From Kineosporia sp. NBRC 101731 (GTDB lineage Bacteria; Actinomycetota; Actinomycetes; Actinomycetales; Kineosporiaceae), in contig NZ_BSTC01000001.1 of NCBI RefSeq assembly GCF_030269305.1, positions 385,467 to 449,466 on the forward strand: a stretch of 64,000 nucleotides of DNA. The letters run 5' to 3'. How positions within the stretch are numbered: the first letter of the stretch is position 1; each line of letters opens with the position of its first letter. The notes beneath the pieces are model-generated. The model was not told the DNA's origin and did no database searches. It saw nothing but the letters and a program-made list of their open reading frames with translations. Positions 18,480-27,300 of this stretch are shown here, one piece after another. Both the position numbers and the translations under genes were made by a program.

Positions 18480-19294
18480 CCTTGCAGGACTCTGATTTCA
18501 CCTTCGTCATCGGAATGATCCGGCAGCGCAGTTCGATCGACCTGCAGCCGGGAAAGGAATACCTGGTCGAGTCCCGGCTGGCGCCGGTGGCCCGGAAGTT
18601 CGGTGACAAGGACGTGGCCGCCCTGGTGCACCGCCTGCGGCGTAACGACCGGGAAGCCTGCGACGCGGTGGTCGACGCCCTGACCACGAACGAGACCTCG
18701 TGGTTTCGCGACGTCCATCCGTTCGACGCCTTCACCCGGCTGATGCTGCCCGAGGTGAAGAAGTTCGGCGGGCCCACCGTGAACGTCTGGTCGGCGGCCT
18801 CGTCCAGCGGCCAGGAGGCGTACTCACTGGCTCTGCTGCTGCTCGACTGGCTGCCGGTGAACCCGGGCCGGACGGCGAAGATCCACGGTACGGACATCTC
18901 TCCGACCATGGTGGCGCGGGCCACGGCCGGGAAGTACAGCCAGCTCGAAATCAATCGCGGTATGCCGGTCAAGTACATGGTCAAGTACTTCGATCAGGTA
19001 GGGAGGGACTGGATCGTCAAGCCGGAGGTGCGTGCGATGACCAGCTTTCGGCAGGGCAATCTGGCCCAGCCGCCGGTCGGCCTACCGCAGATGGACATCG
19101 TCTTTCTCCGGAACGTGCTGATCTACTTCGATCTGCCGACCAAGCGCCAGGTGCTCGCGAATGTTCGCAAAGTGTTGCGGCCCGGTGGATTTCTGGTTCT
19201 CGGCGGGGCCGAGAGCACCATCACCCTGGATACGAACTTCACCCGGGTGGAAACCGAAAAAGTAGTGATCTTCCGAAACGGAGGAGGGACATGA
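18476..19294 (+). CDS. cheR: Chemotaxis methyltransferase CheR
   Basis: 272-residue SAM-dependent methyltransferase that methylates receptor glutamates. The N-terminal helical domain (about 1-75) is followed by TTNETSWFRD and the SAM-binding motif VWSAASSSGQEAYSLA. HGTDIS and DIVFLRNVLIYFD follow in the usual CheR order. The ATG overlaps the cheB stop, and its own stop overlaps the next gene by four bases with gaggaggga upstream. The length is typical for CheR, with no TPR or pentapeptide-binding extension. Confidence 0.95.
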   Translation: MTLQDSDFTFVIGMIRQRSSIDLQPGKEYLVESRLAPVARKFGDKDVAALVHRLRRNDREACDAVVDALTTNETSWFRDVHPFDAFTRLMLPEVKKFGGPTVNVWSAASSSGQEAYSLALLLLDWLPVNPGRTAKIHGTDISPTMVARATAGKYSQLEINRGMPVKYMVKYFDQVGRDWIVKPEVRAMTSFRQGNLAQPPVGLPQMDIVFLRNVLIYFDLPTKRQVLANVRKVLRPGGFLVLGGAESTITLDTNFTRVETEKVVIFRNGGGT

Positions 19295-19836
19295 GCGTCT
19301 TCACCGAGCTGGATGACGATGCGCGAGAGGAACTCGGTGTGATCCTCACCGATGTGTTCTCCTCCGTGCTGAAGGAAGAGGCCATCATCACCAACAACCA
19401 GCTGCCGGTGGGCGACACCACCGTGTCACGCCTGGCCATTCACAACTTCGCTGACGACGGCGATCAGAGCGAGGAACAGTTCGCGGTGATCGAGGTCCGT
19501 GTCGGTGTCAGCCTGGCCCGGGTGATGGCGGCCAGGATGATGTCGATCAGCTCTCCGGGACCGAACGATCTGGTCGACGCGATCGCGGAGATCAGCAACA
19601 TCGCCGGCGGGAACGTGAAGACGCTTCTGTGCACTCACGCCCGCCTGTCTCTGCCGACGGCGGAGATCATCGATGACGAGCGGTTCGAACAAGCGGAGCC
19701 CGCGGACGGCACCACGTGTGTGCGCGCCGTCGTGCTGGGGCACGTGGTCCAGCTCGCCATCCACCCCCATGCCCCGGTAGCTGGCCTCCTCTGGCCGCCG
19801 GAGATCAACGACGCAACCCTGGAGCCCACCTCATGA
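19291..19836 (+). CDS. cheX: CheX-like CheY-phosphate phosphatase
   Basis: 181-residue protein of the CheC/CheX/FliY phosphatase class, which ends signalling by dephosphorylating CheY-P. The class signature ExxN is seen at Glu100-Asn103 in AEISNIAGGN. The helix-strand pattern around it (SLARVMAARMM before, VKTLL after) matches CheX. The start at 19291 follows gaggaggg; an extension upstream would run through cheR in another frame. It overlaps the following cheY by four bases, which pairs a phosphatase with its presumed substrate. Confidence 0.82.
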   Translation: MSVFTELDDDAREELGVILTDVFSSVLKEEAIITNNQLPVGDTTVSRLAIHNFADDGDQSEEQFAVIEVRVGVSLARVMAARMMSISSPGPNDLVDAIAEISNIAGGNVKTLLCTHARLSLPTAEIIDDERFEQAEPADGTTCVRAVVLGHVVQLAIHPHAPVAGLLWPPEINDATLEPTS

Positions 19837-20198
19837 AGATCCTGGTAACTGACGACAGTCGAGCAATGCGGATGATCGTCATCCGGACCATGCGGCAGGC
19901 AGGTCTGGGGAAGCACGAGATCAAGGAGGCCGAGAACGGCCGCCTCGGGATGGAAGCCGTCAAGGACTTCAAGCCGGATCTCATCCTGTCCGACTGGAAC
20001 ATGCCGGAGATGACCGGCATCGAGTTCCTCAAGGCACTTCGCGCCAGCGGCAACACCACCCCGTTCTGCTTCGTCACCTCTGAGGGTGGCGGCGACAAGG
20101 CGGAAGAGGGTGTGGCCGCCGGTGCGATCGGATTCATCGTCAAGCCCTTCACCGCGGAAGCGTTCATGGACACACTCGGATCGGTGGTTTCAGCATGA
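19833..20198 (+). CDS. Single-domain response regulator, CheY-type (second copy)
   Basis: 121-residue receiver with Asp7/Asp8, phospho-acceptor Asp54 (LSDWNMPEMTG), Thr/Ser in FVTSEGG and Lys in VKPFTAEAF. It is a second CheY in the same operon, placed between two CheX-like genes and overlapping both by four bases. It resembles proteobacterial and Thermotoga-type CheY more than the first copy does. Its role as main motor regulator is plausible but unproven. Confidence 0.92.
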   Translation: MKILVTDDSRAMRMIVIRTMRQAGLGKHEIKEAENGRLGMEAVKDFKPDLILSDWNMPEMTGIEFLKALRASGNTTPFCFVTSEGGGDKAEEGVAAGAIGFIVKPFTAEAFMDTLGSVVSA

Positions 20199-20683
20199 GT
20201 GTCGAGACAGAACAGTCACCCCTGCCCAGCCGGCATTCGGTGCGCAACACGATCGAGGGCCTCGTCGGCCGCGACGTCGACCTGTCGGACGGCGTCCCGC
20301 CGCCGGCCAAGTCGACCAACGTGGTCGCGGTCTACGTCACGGACCAGCTGAAGACGTCTGCCCTGGTGGTCGTCGACCTGGAGTGCGCCGCACGGATCGG
20401 GGGCTCCCTGGGCATGATCCCCCGTGGTGTGGTGGACGAGAGCATCAAGGCTCGTGAGCTGCCGAAGGACCTCGAGGAGAACTGCTACGAGGTTCTCAAC
20501 GTGATGGCGTCGATCTTCAACGTGCCCAACCACCCGCACGTGCGTCTCTACGAGATGTACGCCCCGGGCTCGGCCATCCCGGCCGACATCGCCGCGCTGG
20601 CCGCCACGGTCGGCAACCGGATGGACGTGAAGCTGAAGATCAGCGGATACGGCGACGGAACCCTGTCGGTCGTCATCAAGTAA
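20195..20683 (+). CDS. Possible second CheX/CheC-like protein
   Basis: 162-residue cytosolic protein not firmly recognised. Residues 15-110 follow the CheX/CheC plan: an N-terminal helix (VRNTIEGLVGRDV), a strand (SALVVVDL), a helix (CAARIGGSLG) and then a helix containing an ExxN motif (Glu99-Asn102 in CYEVLNVMASIFN). That is the position expected for the phosphatase active site. The C-terminal IPADIAALAATVGNRMDVKLKISGYGDGTLSVVIK looks like the closing beta sheet. It overlaps cheY by four bases. If the assignment is right, the operon encodes two CheY and two CheX-type proteins. A structural rather than catalytic role remains possible. Confidence 0.55.
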   Translation: MSVETEQSPLPSRHSVRNTIEGLVGRDVDLSDGVPPPAKSTNVVAVYVTDQLKTSALVVVDLECAARIGGSLGMIPRGVVDESIKARELPKDLEENCYEVLNVMASIFNVPNHPHVRLYEMYAPGSAIPADIAALAATVGNRMDVKLKISGYGDGTLSVVIK

Positions 20684-20693
20684 GCGAGAGCGA

Positions 20694-21992
20694 ATGTCAT
20701 CGGACCCCGGATCCCTGTCCGAGGCCATCGCTGAAGCGCCGGTACCCACGGAAGCTCCACGGGTACCGGCGCAGACGCGCGTCCCGCCCGATGCGGTGCG
20801 GAACGTGCGGGTGGGCCGGCACGGGCTCTACGACGCCCGCCGCACCCTGATGGCCTACGAGGTGCTGTTCCACTCCGGCGAGAAGGACCAGGGTGACCGG
20901 GCGACGTCCCAGGTCATCGCCTCCACCTTCGGCACCTTCGGGGTGGACCGGATCGCCGGGCCCCGGCCCGTCTTCATCAGTCTCACCCGCGCCTTCCTCA
21001 CCGGGATCATCCCGATCCCGGTGGAGCCCGCCGGTGTCGTCCTCGAGATCTCGGCGACCATGATGATGGACGCGGAACTGTTCGCCGGCGTCGAGCAGTT
21101 GCGTTCGGACGGATATCGTCTGGCGCTGATCGAATACCGCGGCCAGGCCGAGGCCTCGGTGCTCCTCGACCTCGTCGACTACGTGAAGATCGACGTGTCG
21201 GCCCATCCCGGCTGGCAACTCGCCGAGCTGGCCGCCCTGGTGACCGAGCGCGGTCGCGATCTCATGGCCGGTGGCATCCAGGACCAGCCCACGTTCGACC
21301 GGGCCCGCGAGCTCGGCTTCAGCCTGTTCCAGGGGTCGCTGCTGGAGAAGCCCAAGGTGCTGGAACGGCGCACCCTGACGCCGACCGAGTTGGTCTGTGT
21401 GCGCCTGCTGCGTGAACTGGCCGACCCCGACCTGGACATCGTCCGGCTCGAGCCCACCGTCGGCAGCGATCCCGGCCTGGCCCTGCGGCTGCTGCGCACG
21501 GCGAACTCGGCCGCGTCCGGTACCAGTGGCCAGATCTCCTCGCTGCGCCAGGCCCTGGTCGTCATCGGCCCGCGCCGCCTGCGTTCCTGGATCGTGCTGA
21601 TGCTGATCGAGGGTCCGTCCAGCGCCTCACCGGTCAACGGCCTCTGGAAGGTGCTCGCCCGGGCCGGCACCTGCCGTCTGCTGGCTCCGAAGGAGGCCGG
21701 TGACCTGGCGTTCACCATCGGCCTGCTCTCCGGGGCCGCGGAGTTGCTCGGTGCGTCCCCGCAGACGGTGGCCGAGGCCGCCGGGGTCACGGGGGACGTC
21801 CGTGACGCCCTGGTCAGTGGGCTCGGCGGCGCCGGGGTCGCCCTGCACGCGGTGCTGGCCCACGAGCGCGACGACGACCAGGGCGTCACCGCCTCCGGTC
21901 TGAGTCTTCACGCCGTTTCGCTCGCCTACCTGGAATCGCTCAGCGAGTCGCTCCGCCTGGTCGAGGAGATCGCAGGTGCCGCTGACGATTGA
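20694..21992 (+). CDS. EAL-HDOD domain signalling protein (degenerate EAL)
   Basis: 432-residue cytosolic protein of the YuxH-like class: an N-terminal EAL-fold domain (about 40-230) and a C-terminal HDOD domain (about 235-430). The EAL signature is altered (AYEVLFHS in place of E-A-L) and several metal ligands expected for cyclic-di-GMP hydrolysis are missing. VKIDVS remains. It is therefore probably not an active phosphodiesterase and may bind the nucleotide or act as a scaffold. The HDOD part shows VGSDPGLALRLLRTANSA and IGPRRLRSWIVLML. It is the last clear che-operon gene, and its end overlaps possible alternative starts of nadE. Confidence 0.82.
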   Translation: MSSDPGSLSEAIAEAPVPTEAPRVPAQTRVPPDAVRNVRVGRHGLYDARRTLMAYEVLFHSGEKDQGDRATSQVIASTFGTFGVDRIAGPRPVFISLTRAFLTGIIPIPVEPAGVVLEISATMMMDAELFAGVEQLRSDGYRLALIEYRGQAEASVLLDLVDYVKIDVSAHPGWQLAELAALVTERGRDLMAGGIQDQPTFDRARELGFSLFQGSLLEKPKVLERRTLTPTELVCVRLLRELADPDLDIVRLEPTVGSDPGLALRLLRTANSAASGTSGQISSLRQALVVIGPRRLRSWIVLMLIEGPSSASPVNGLWKVLARAGTCRLLAPKEAGDLAFTIGLLSGAAELLGASPQTVAEAAGVTGDVRDALVSGLGGAGVALHAVLAHERDDDQGVTASGLSLHAVSLAYLESLSESLRLVEEIAGAADD

Positions 21993-22021
21993 CGCCGGGC
22001 CGGTTTGAGAGACTGCTCCTC

Positions 22022-24055
22022 GTGAGCGAGCGCTTCTACTCCGCGTACCACCAGGGCTTCCTCCGGGTCGCCGCCTGCACGATGCGCACGGCCATCGCCG
22101 ATCCGGACACCAACGCCGAGTCGGTGCTGCGGATCGCGCGGGACTGCCATGACGACGGCGTGGGGCTGGCGGTGTTCCCCGAACTCACGCTCACCGGCTA
22201 CTCGATCGAAGACCTCCTGCTGCACGAGACGCTGCTGGCCGACGCCGAGCGCGCCCTGCGCACGGTGATCGACGGCTCGGCCGGGCTCACCCCGGTGCTG
22301 CTCGTCGGCCTGCCTGTGCGTTACCGGCACCGCCTGCACAACGTCGCCGCGGTGGTGCACGACGGGCGACTGCTCGGGGTGGCCCCCAAGTCGTACCTGC
22401 CGAACTACCGCGAGTTCTACGAGGCCCGCCAGATGTCCGCCGGGCGCGACGTGGGCGAGAGCATCGGGCTGGCCGGCGAACAGGTCCCGTTCGGTAACGA
22501 CCTGCTCTTCGCCGCCACCGACGTGCCCGGTTTCGTGCTGCACGTCGAGATCTGCGAGGACATGTGGGTGCCCGTGCCGCCCAGTGCTACGGCCGCGCTC
22601 GCCGGGGCGACTGTGCTCACCAACCTCTCGGGCAGCCCGATCACCATCGGCCGCGCCGAGGACCGCAAGCTGCTCTGCCGTTCCGCATCGTCGCGCTGCC
22701 TGGCCGCCTACGTGTTCGCGGCCGCCGGGGAGGGCGAGTCCAGCACCGATCTCTCCTGGGACGGGCAGACGCTCGTCTACGAGAACGGGGTGTTGCTGGC
22801 CGAGGGGGAGAGGTTCCCGACCGGCGACCGCCGCACGATCGCCGACGTCGACCTGGACCTGCTGCGCGCCGAGCGACTGCGGATGGGCTCGTTCGACGAC
22901 AACCGGGCCGCTCACGGCACCGATCTGCGCACGATCGAGTTCGAGCTCAAGCCGCCGGCGGGCGACATCGGGCTGCGGCGTGAGGTCGAGCGCTTCCCGT
23001 TCGTGCCGGCCGACGAGTCCCGGCTCGAGCTGGACTGCTACGAGGCCTACAACATCCAGGTCGCCGCCTTGCGGCAGCGGATGCGGGCGATCGGTCAGCC
23101 GAAGATCGTCATCGGGGTCTCGGGAGGGCTCGACTCGACCCATGCCCTGATCGTCGCGGCCAAAGCCATGGATGAGGAGAACCGTCCCCGCACCGACATT
23201 CTCGCGTTCACGCTGCCCGGCTTCGCGACCAGCGACCGGACGAAGAACCAGGCGGTCGGCCTGGGTCGCACGCTCGGGGTCACCTTCGAGGAGATCGACA
23301 TGCGGCCGGCGTCCGAGCTGTTGCTGAAAGACCTCGGGCACCCGTTCGCCAACGGCTCGCCGGTGTACGACATCACCTTCGAGAACGTGCAGGCCGGGCT
23401 GCGCACCGACTACCTGTTCCGGCTGGCCAACCAGCGCGGCGGCATCGTGCTCGGCACCGGCGACCTGTCCGAACTTGCCCTCGGCTGGTCCACCTACGGT
23501 GTCGGCGACCAGATGTCGCACTACAACGTCAATGGTGGTGTACCGAAAACGCTGATGCAGCATCTGATCCGCTGGGTCATCACGTCGGGTCAGTTCGATG
23601 ACGAGGTGGGCAAGATCCTGCAAGACGTGGTCGGTGGTGAGATCAGCCCGGAGCTGGTGCCCGCGGGCGAGGACGGCGTCACCCAGAGCACCGAGGCCAA
23701 GGTCGGGCCGTACTCGTTGCAGGACTTCTCATTGTTCTACACACTGCGCCACGGGTTTCGGCCCTCGAAGATCGCCTTCCTGGCCCTGCACGCCTGGGGC
23801 GATGCCGGGAAGGGCGACTGGCCACCGCATTTCCCGCCGGAGAGCCGCAACGAGTTCGACCTGCCGGTGATCCGGCACTGGCTCGAGGTGTTCGCACAGC
23901 GGTTCTTCGCGTTCAGTCAGTTCAAGCGTTCCGCCATGCCGAACGGACCGAAGGTCACTGCCGGTGGCTCGCTCTCGCCGCGGGGTGACTGGCGGGCCCC
24001 GTCGGATGCCTCGGCCCGGATCTGGCTGGACGAGATCCGTCGCGAGGTGCCCTGA
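22022..24055 (+). CDS. nadE: Glutamine-dependent NAD+ synthetase
   Basis: 677-residue cytosolic enzyme that makes NAD+ from deamido-NAD+, ATP and glutamine. The N-terminal nitrilase-type glutaminase domain (about 1-270) has its Glu in FPELTLTGYS, Lys in APKSYLPNY and Cys in VEICEDMW. The C-terminal synthetase domain has the ATP-pyrophosphatase loop GVSGGLDSTHA and the GTGDLSELALGW segment. The GTG at 22022 gives the usual N-terminus (RFYSAYHQGFLRVAACT); a TTG at 21989 overlapping the previous stop is an alternative. It is a housekeeping gene after the che operon, with no evident functional link. Confidence 0.95.
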   Translation: MSERFYSAYHQGFLRVAACTMRTAIADPDTNAESVLRIARDCHDDGVGLAVFPELTLTGYSIEDLLLHETLLADAERALRTVIDGSAGLTPVLLVGLPVRYRHRLHNVAAVVHDGRLLGVAPKSYLPNYREFYEARQMSAGRDVGESIGLAGEQVPFGNDLLFAATDVPGFVLHVEICEDMWVPVPPSATAALAGATVLTNLSGSPITIGRAEDRKLLCRSASSRCLAAYVFAAAGEGESSTDLSWDGQTLVYENGVLLAEGERFPTGDRRTIADVDLDLLRAERLRMGSFDDNRAAHGTDLRTIEFELKPPAGDIGLRREVERFPFVPADESRLELDCYEAYNIQVAALRQRMRAIGQPKIVIGVSGGLDSTHALIVAAKAMDEENRPRTDILAFTLPGFATSDRTKNQAVGLGRTLGVTFEEIDMRPASELLLKDLGHPFANGSPVYDITFENVQAGLRTDYLFRLANQRGGIVLGTGDLSELALGWSTYGVGDQMSHYNVNGGVPKTLMQHLIRWVITSGQFDDEVGKILQDVVGGEISPELVPAGEDGVTQSTEAKVGPYSLQDFSLFYTLRHGFRPSKIAFLALHAWGDAGKGDWPPHFPPESRNEFDLPVIRHWLEVFAQRFFAFSQFKRSAMPNGPKVTAGGSLSPRGDWRAPSDASARIWLDEIRREVP

Positions 24056-24060
24056 GCGTC

Positions 24061-24357
24061 CTAACCGGCCTGGGCCCGGCGCTCAGCCTCTTCGGCGGCC
24101 CGCTTGGCCTCGGTCTCGGCCGCGTTCTGGGCGGCCTCGCGGGCGTCCGCCGCGTCCTTGTCGTCCCACTCCTGCTCGTACCGGCTGATCAGGTCCATGA
24201 TCAGCGAGGCTCCGATCATGCACAGCAGAGCGACGATGCACCAATTCAGCACAGCTGTGTAGCCGTCGAGACCGCCTCTCTCGTACTGGATGTAGAGAAG
24301 CGGTCCCGCCAGCACGGCTGCGATCAAACAGCCGGCCTCCGGAGGAGTCGTCGTCAC
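24061..24357 (-). CDS. Small membrane protein at the end of the flhA operon
   Basis: 98-residue protein with two hydrophobic segments (residues about 8-24 and 36-58) followed by a charged Ala/Glu/Lys helix (63-98), predicted to lie in the cytosol as a short coiled coil. Its GTG start overlaps the stop of the FlhF-like gene (gtga), so the two are translationally coupled. I do not recognise the family. Its place third in flhA - flhF-like - this gene suggests a link to the export apparatus or to flagellum placement, by context only. Confidence 0.7.
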   Translation of the reverse strand: MTTTPPEAGCLIAAVLAGPLLYIQYERGGLDGYTAVLNWCIVALLCMIGASLIMDLISRYEQEWDDKDAADAREAAQNAAETEAKRAAEEAERRAQAG

Positions 24358-27300
24358 GAGTCCGCGCCACCCATGGCCAGCTGGGTGCAGAGCAGGGCGG
24401 CCCAGCCGACCCGGTCCACGCCGATCCCGTCGATCCGGACCACCGGCAGACCGAGCTGCAGCACCGACGCCGGCTCCCCGGAATCAAGGGCACCGTCCAG
24501 CGCCACCGCGTCGACCTTGCCCAGATACCTCACCCAGCGCTGGTTCTCCTCCAGCGACCGGGATCCGTCGAGTACTGCGATCACTGCCTCAGCTCCCACG
24601 GTCTGCAGGACCTTACGGACCTTGCCGGCATCTTCCGTGCGGTCGCCGTCGACCGGGACACTGACCACCACCGGACGGGTGATGGACACCAGATCCATGG
24701 CGCCGATCCGATCCGGACCCACCTCGTGCGGAACGGTGACCACCTTCCGTGGTTGTCCGTTGTGCGGCAGATCCAGTGCGGTGCGGGCGGCCTCGAGCCC
24801 GACGACATCAGAGGGGCCCACCACCGCGATCACCCCGACATCGTCCGGGATCGTCGGTTCGGGCATCGAGCCGAGCATCTGCACGACGGCCATGAACCGG
24901 TCACCGGACTGAAGATTCGCAGCCCATTCCGGCGGCACTCCGAGGTTGCCCAAGGCCGTCCGGTCGGCGGCCAGGGCCACGGCGGCGGTGGCCTGTTCGG
25001 TGGTCTGTTCGGTGCTCTCAGGTGCGGCCGGTTTCTCGGACATCGGGGACATCGGGGACGCCGTGGTCGCCCCGTCCTCACCGGCCCAGTTGATCTCCGG
25101 CTGGGTGGACCAGACAGAGGACGCGCTCCAGTCGGTGGTGTCCAGGTCCGGTGTCCAGGGGGCGGTCAGGGGGTCGCTCAGAGAATCGGCCGGTGCGGAC
25201 AACTGGATCGGGATAGAACCGAAACTAGCGGTGGGAGAGGGCGCCGAGTCCGGTCCGGGATCGTCGGCGGGCGGTTGTGCGGTGATGCCGGGCAACGGCT
25301 CGGGCGGTGTGGACCATTTGATGGCGGACAGAGCAGCGTCGCCGGACAGGGCAGCGTCGGTCGGCAGGGCAGCGTCGGTCGAGGGAGCACCTTCGGTGAA
25401 GGGGGTCTTCTCGGGCGAGAACGCTTCGGGAGCCGGAGTGATCGGGATCGGCATCGTGATCGGCTCCGTCGAACCGGCCGAAACTATTTGCCCTGCGGAT
25501 TGTTCCGGAACTGCAGTGATCCCGGGAAACGAGCCCGGCAGCGAGTCGGACGCCGACTCGGCGGCCGAAGGGGTGGTGGTTTCTGTCGCCGGCTCGGGTG
25601 CTGCACTGCTGGTGGAACCGAAAGGCGAGTCGAAGGGTGAGCTGAAGGGTGAGCTGAAGGGCGAGGGTGTGCTGGCCGGTGCGTTGGTTGCCGAAGGGGT
25701 GGTGGTTTCCGTCGTCGGCTCGGTGGCCGCGCCGGTGACCGAACCGAAGGGAGAACTGAACGGCGAGTCCGTCGTGGTGCTGGGCATCGCGTCGGACGGT
25801 GAGCCGGCAGCGGGAAGCGGGTCCGAGCCGAACGGTGAGGCCGCAATGCCCGGGACCGAGCTGGATCCGGAGTCCGCGGCCAGGCCGGCGGCCGAATCCG
25901 GCATCGAGGAGGTCGCCACCTCGGACAGCGGGTCGGCTGCCGTCGGTGTGACCGCCCCAGTGGCCGGTCCGGCCGGTGACCCGAACGGTGAATCGGCCGG
26001 TGCACTCAGGTTCGAACCACCCGACGATCCGGTCAGCGGGGCGGCCGTCGAGCTCGGTGCGGATCCGGTGACCGAACCCGGCGCTGAACCCGATACCAGA
26101 CCCGGGCTCGAGCTCTTCACCGAACCCGGCGCCAGGCCTGGGACCGGACTTTCCGCCGATCCCGGTACTGATCCGGGTGCCAGGCCTGGGACCGGACTTT
26201 CTACCGATCCCGGTACTGATCCGGGTGCCAGACCTGGGACTGAACTTTCCACCGATCCCAGCGCTGACCCCGGCACCGGAGTCGGCTCTGAACCCGGCAC
26301 CGAACTCTCTACCGAAACCGGGACCGAATCTGGCATCGAACCCGGGGTGGGGTTCGTGACCGCGTCCTTGGGCGCGTCCGTTGTTGGGGTTTCGGAGGTG
26401 GTGGCTTCCGGGGCCGGAACGGCCCAGGCCGCCGTGGCCTCGGCGGGGGAGGCCCAGCTCGACGTGGGGCCCTCATCGGGTGTTCCTGGCGCGGGGGCCG
26501 CGGGGGCGGGCCATTCCGGGCTGGTGTTGGCCGGGGTGGTGGCCCAGGTCGAGATCGTGTCCGTCTCCGCGCTGGGGGCGCTCGGCTGGGCGGGGACGAT
26601 GGGCTGGGCGCTCATGTCCGGGGTGCCGGAGGCCGGGACTGATCCGGAAGTTGCCTGTGCCGAGGGATTCTGATCGGTGGCGGTCTTCTGGGCGGTCAGT
26701 ACGGAGTGCGCGGCCGCGAGTTCACCCGCGGCCGCGGCCGCGCTGGCCCGGGCTGCCATGATCTCCCAGGCGGGAGGATCGTTGAGGGCGGCCCCGGTGG
26801 AGGATTCCATCCGCGGGGTCGGCACGGCCGGAGCCATCGGAATCGGGGCGACCGGGGCGGCGGTCTCCTTCTGGATCTCTTCCTGGGGCTCGTCCTTAGT
26901 CTTGGCCTTCTTGCGCCCGCCCAGTCGGATACCGAAAACCTTGATGCCGGAGCTCATCGCGGCCTCAGTAGGGGCAGTGCGAGCGGCGCTGACCGGCGCG
27001 GGGGCCACGGTGCCGTCGGCCGGCGTGCCCAGCGTCGGGTCAGTACCCGGGCCGGTGTGCCGCGCGTGGCTGCGGTCGCGGCGCGGGCGGTGCCGGCCAC
27101 TGTCGTCGGTCATGGTCTCGGCGGACGTGGCGTCCGTCGGCGCGGTCGATCCCGGTGCCGTTGCCGGGCTCGGCGATGAAAGGGCGCTCGGCGTCGGCGC
27201 GGAGGGGGTGACTCGAAAAGAGGGAGCAGACATGGAGGTGGCTTCCGGCGTCTTTCGCGCAGTGGGCTCGTTCTTCTTCGAACGTCGTGACTTTCCCTTG

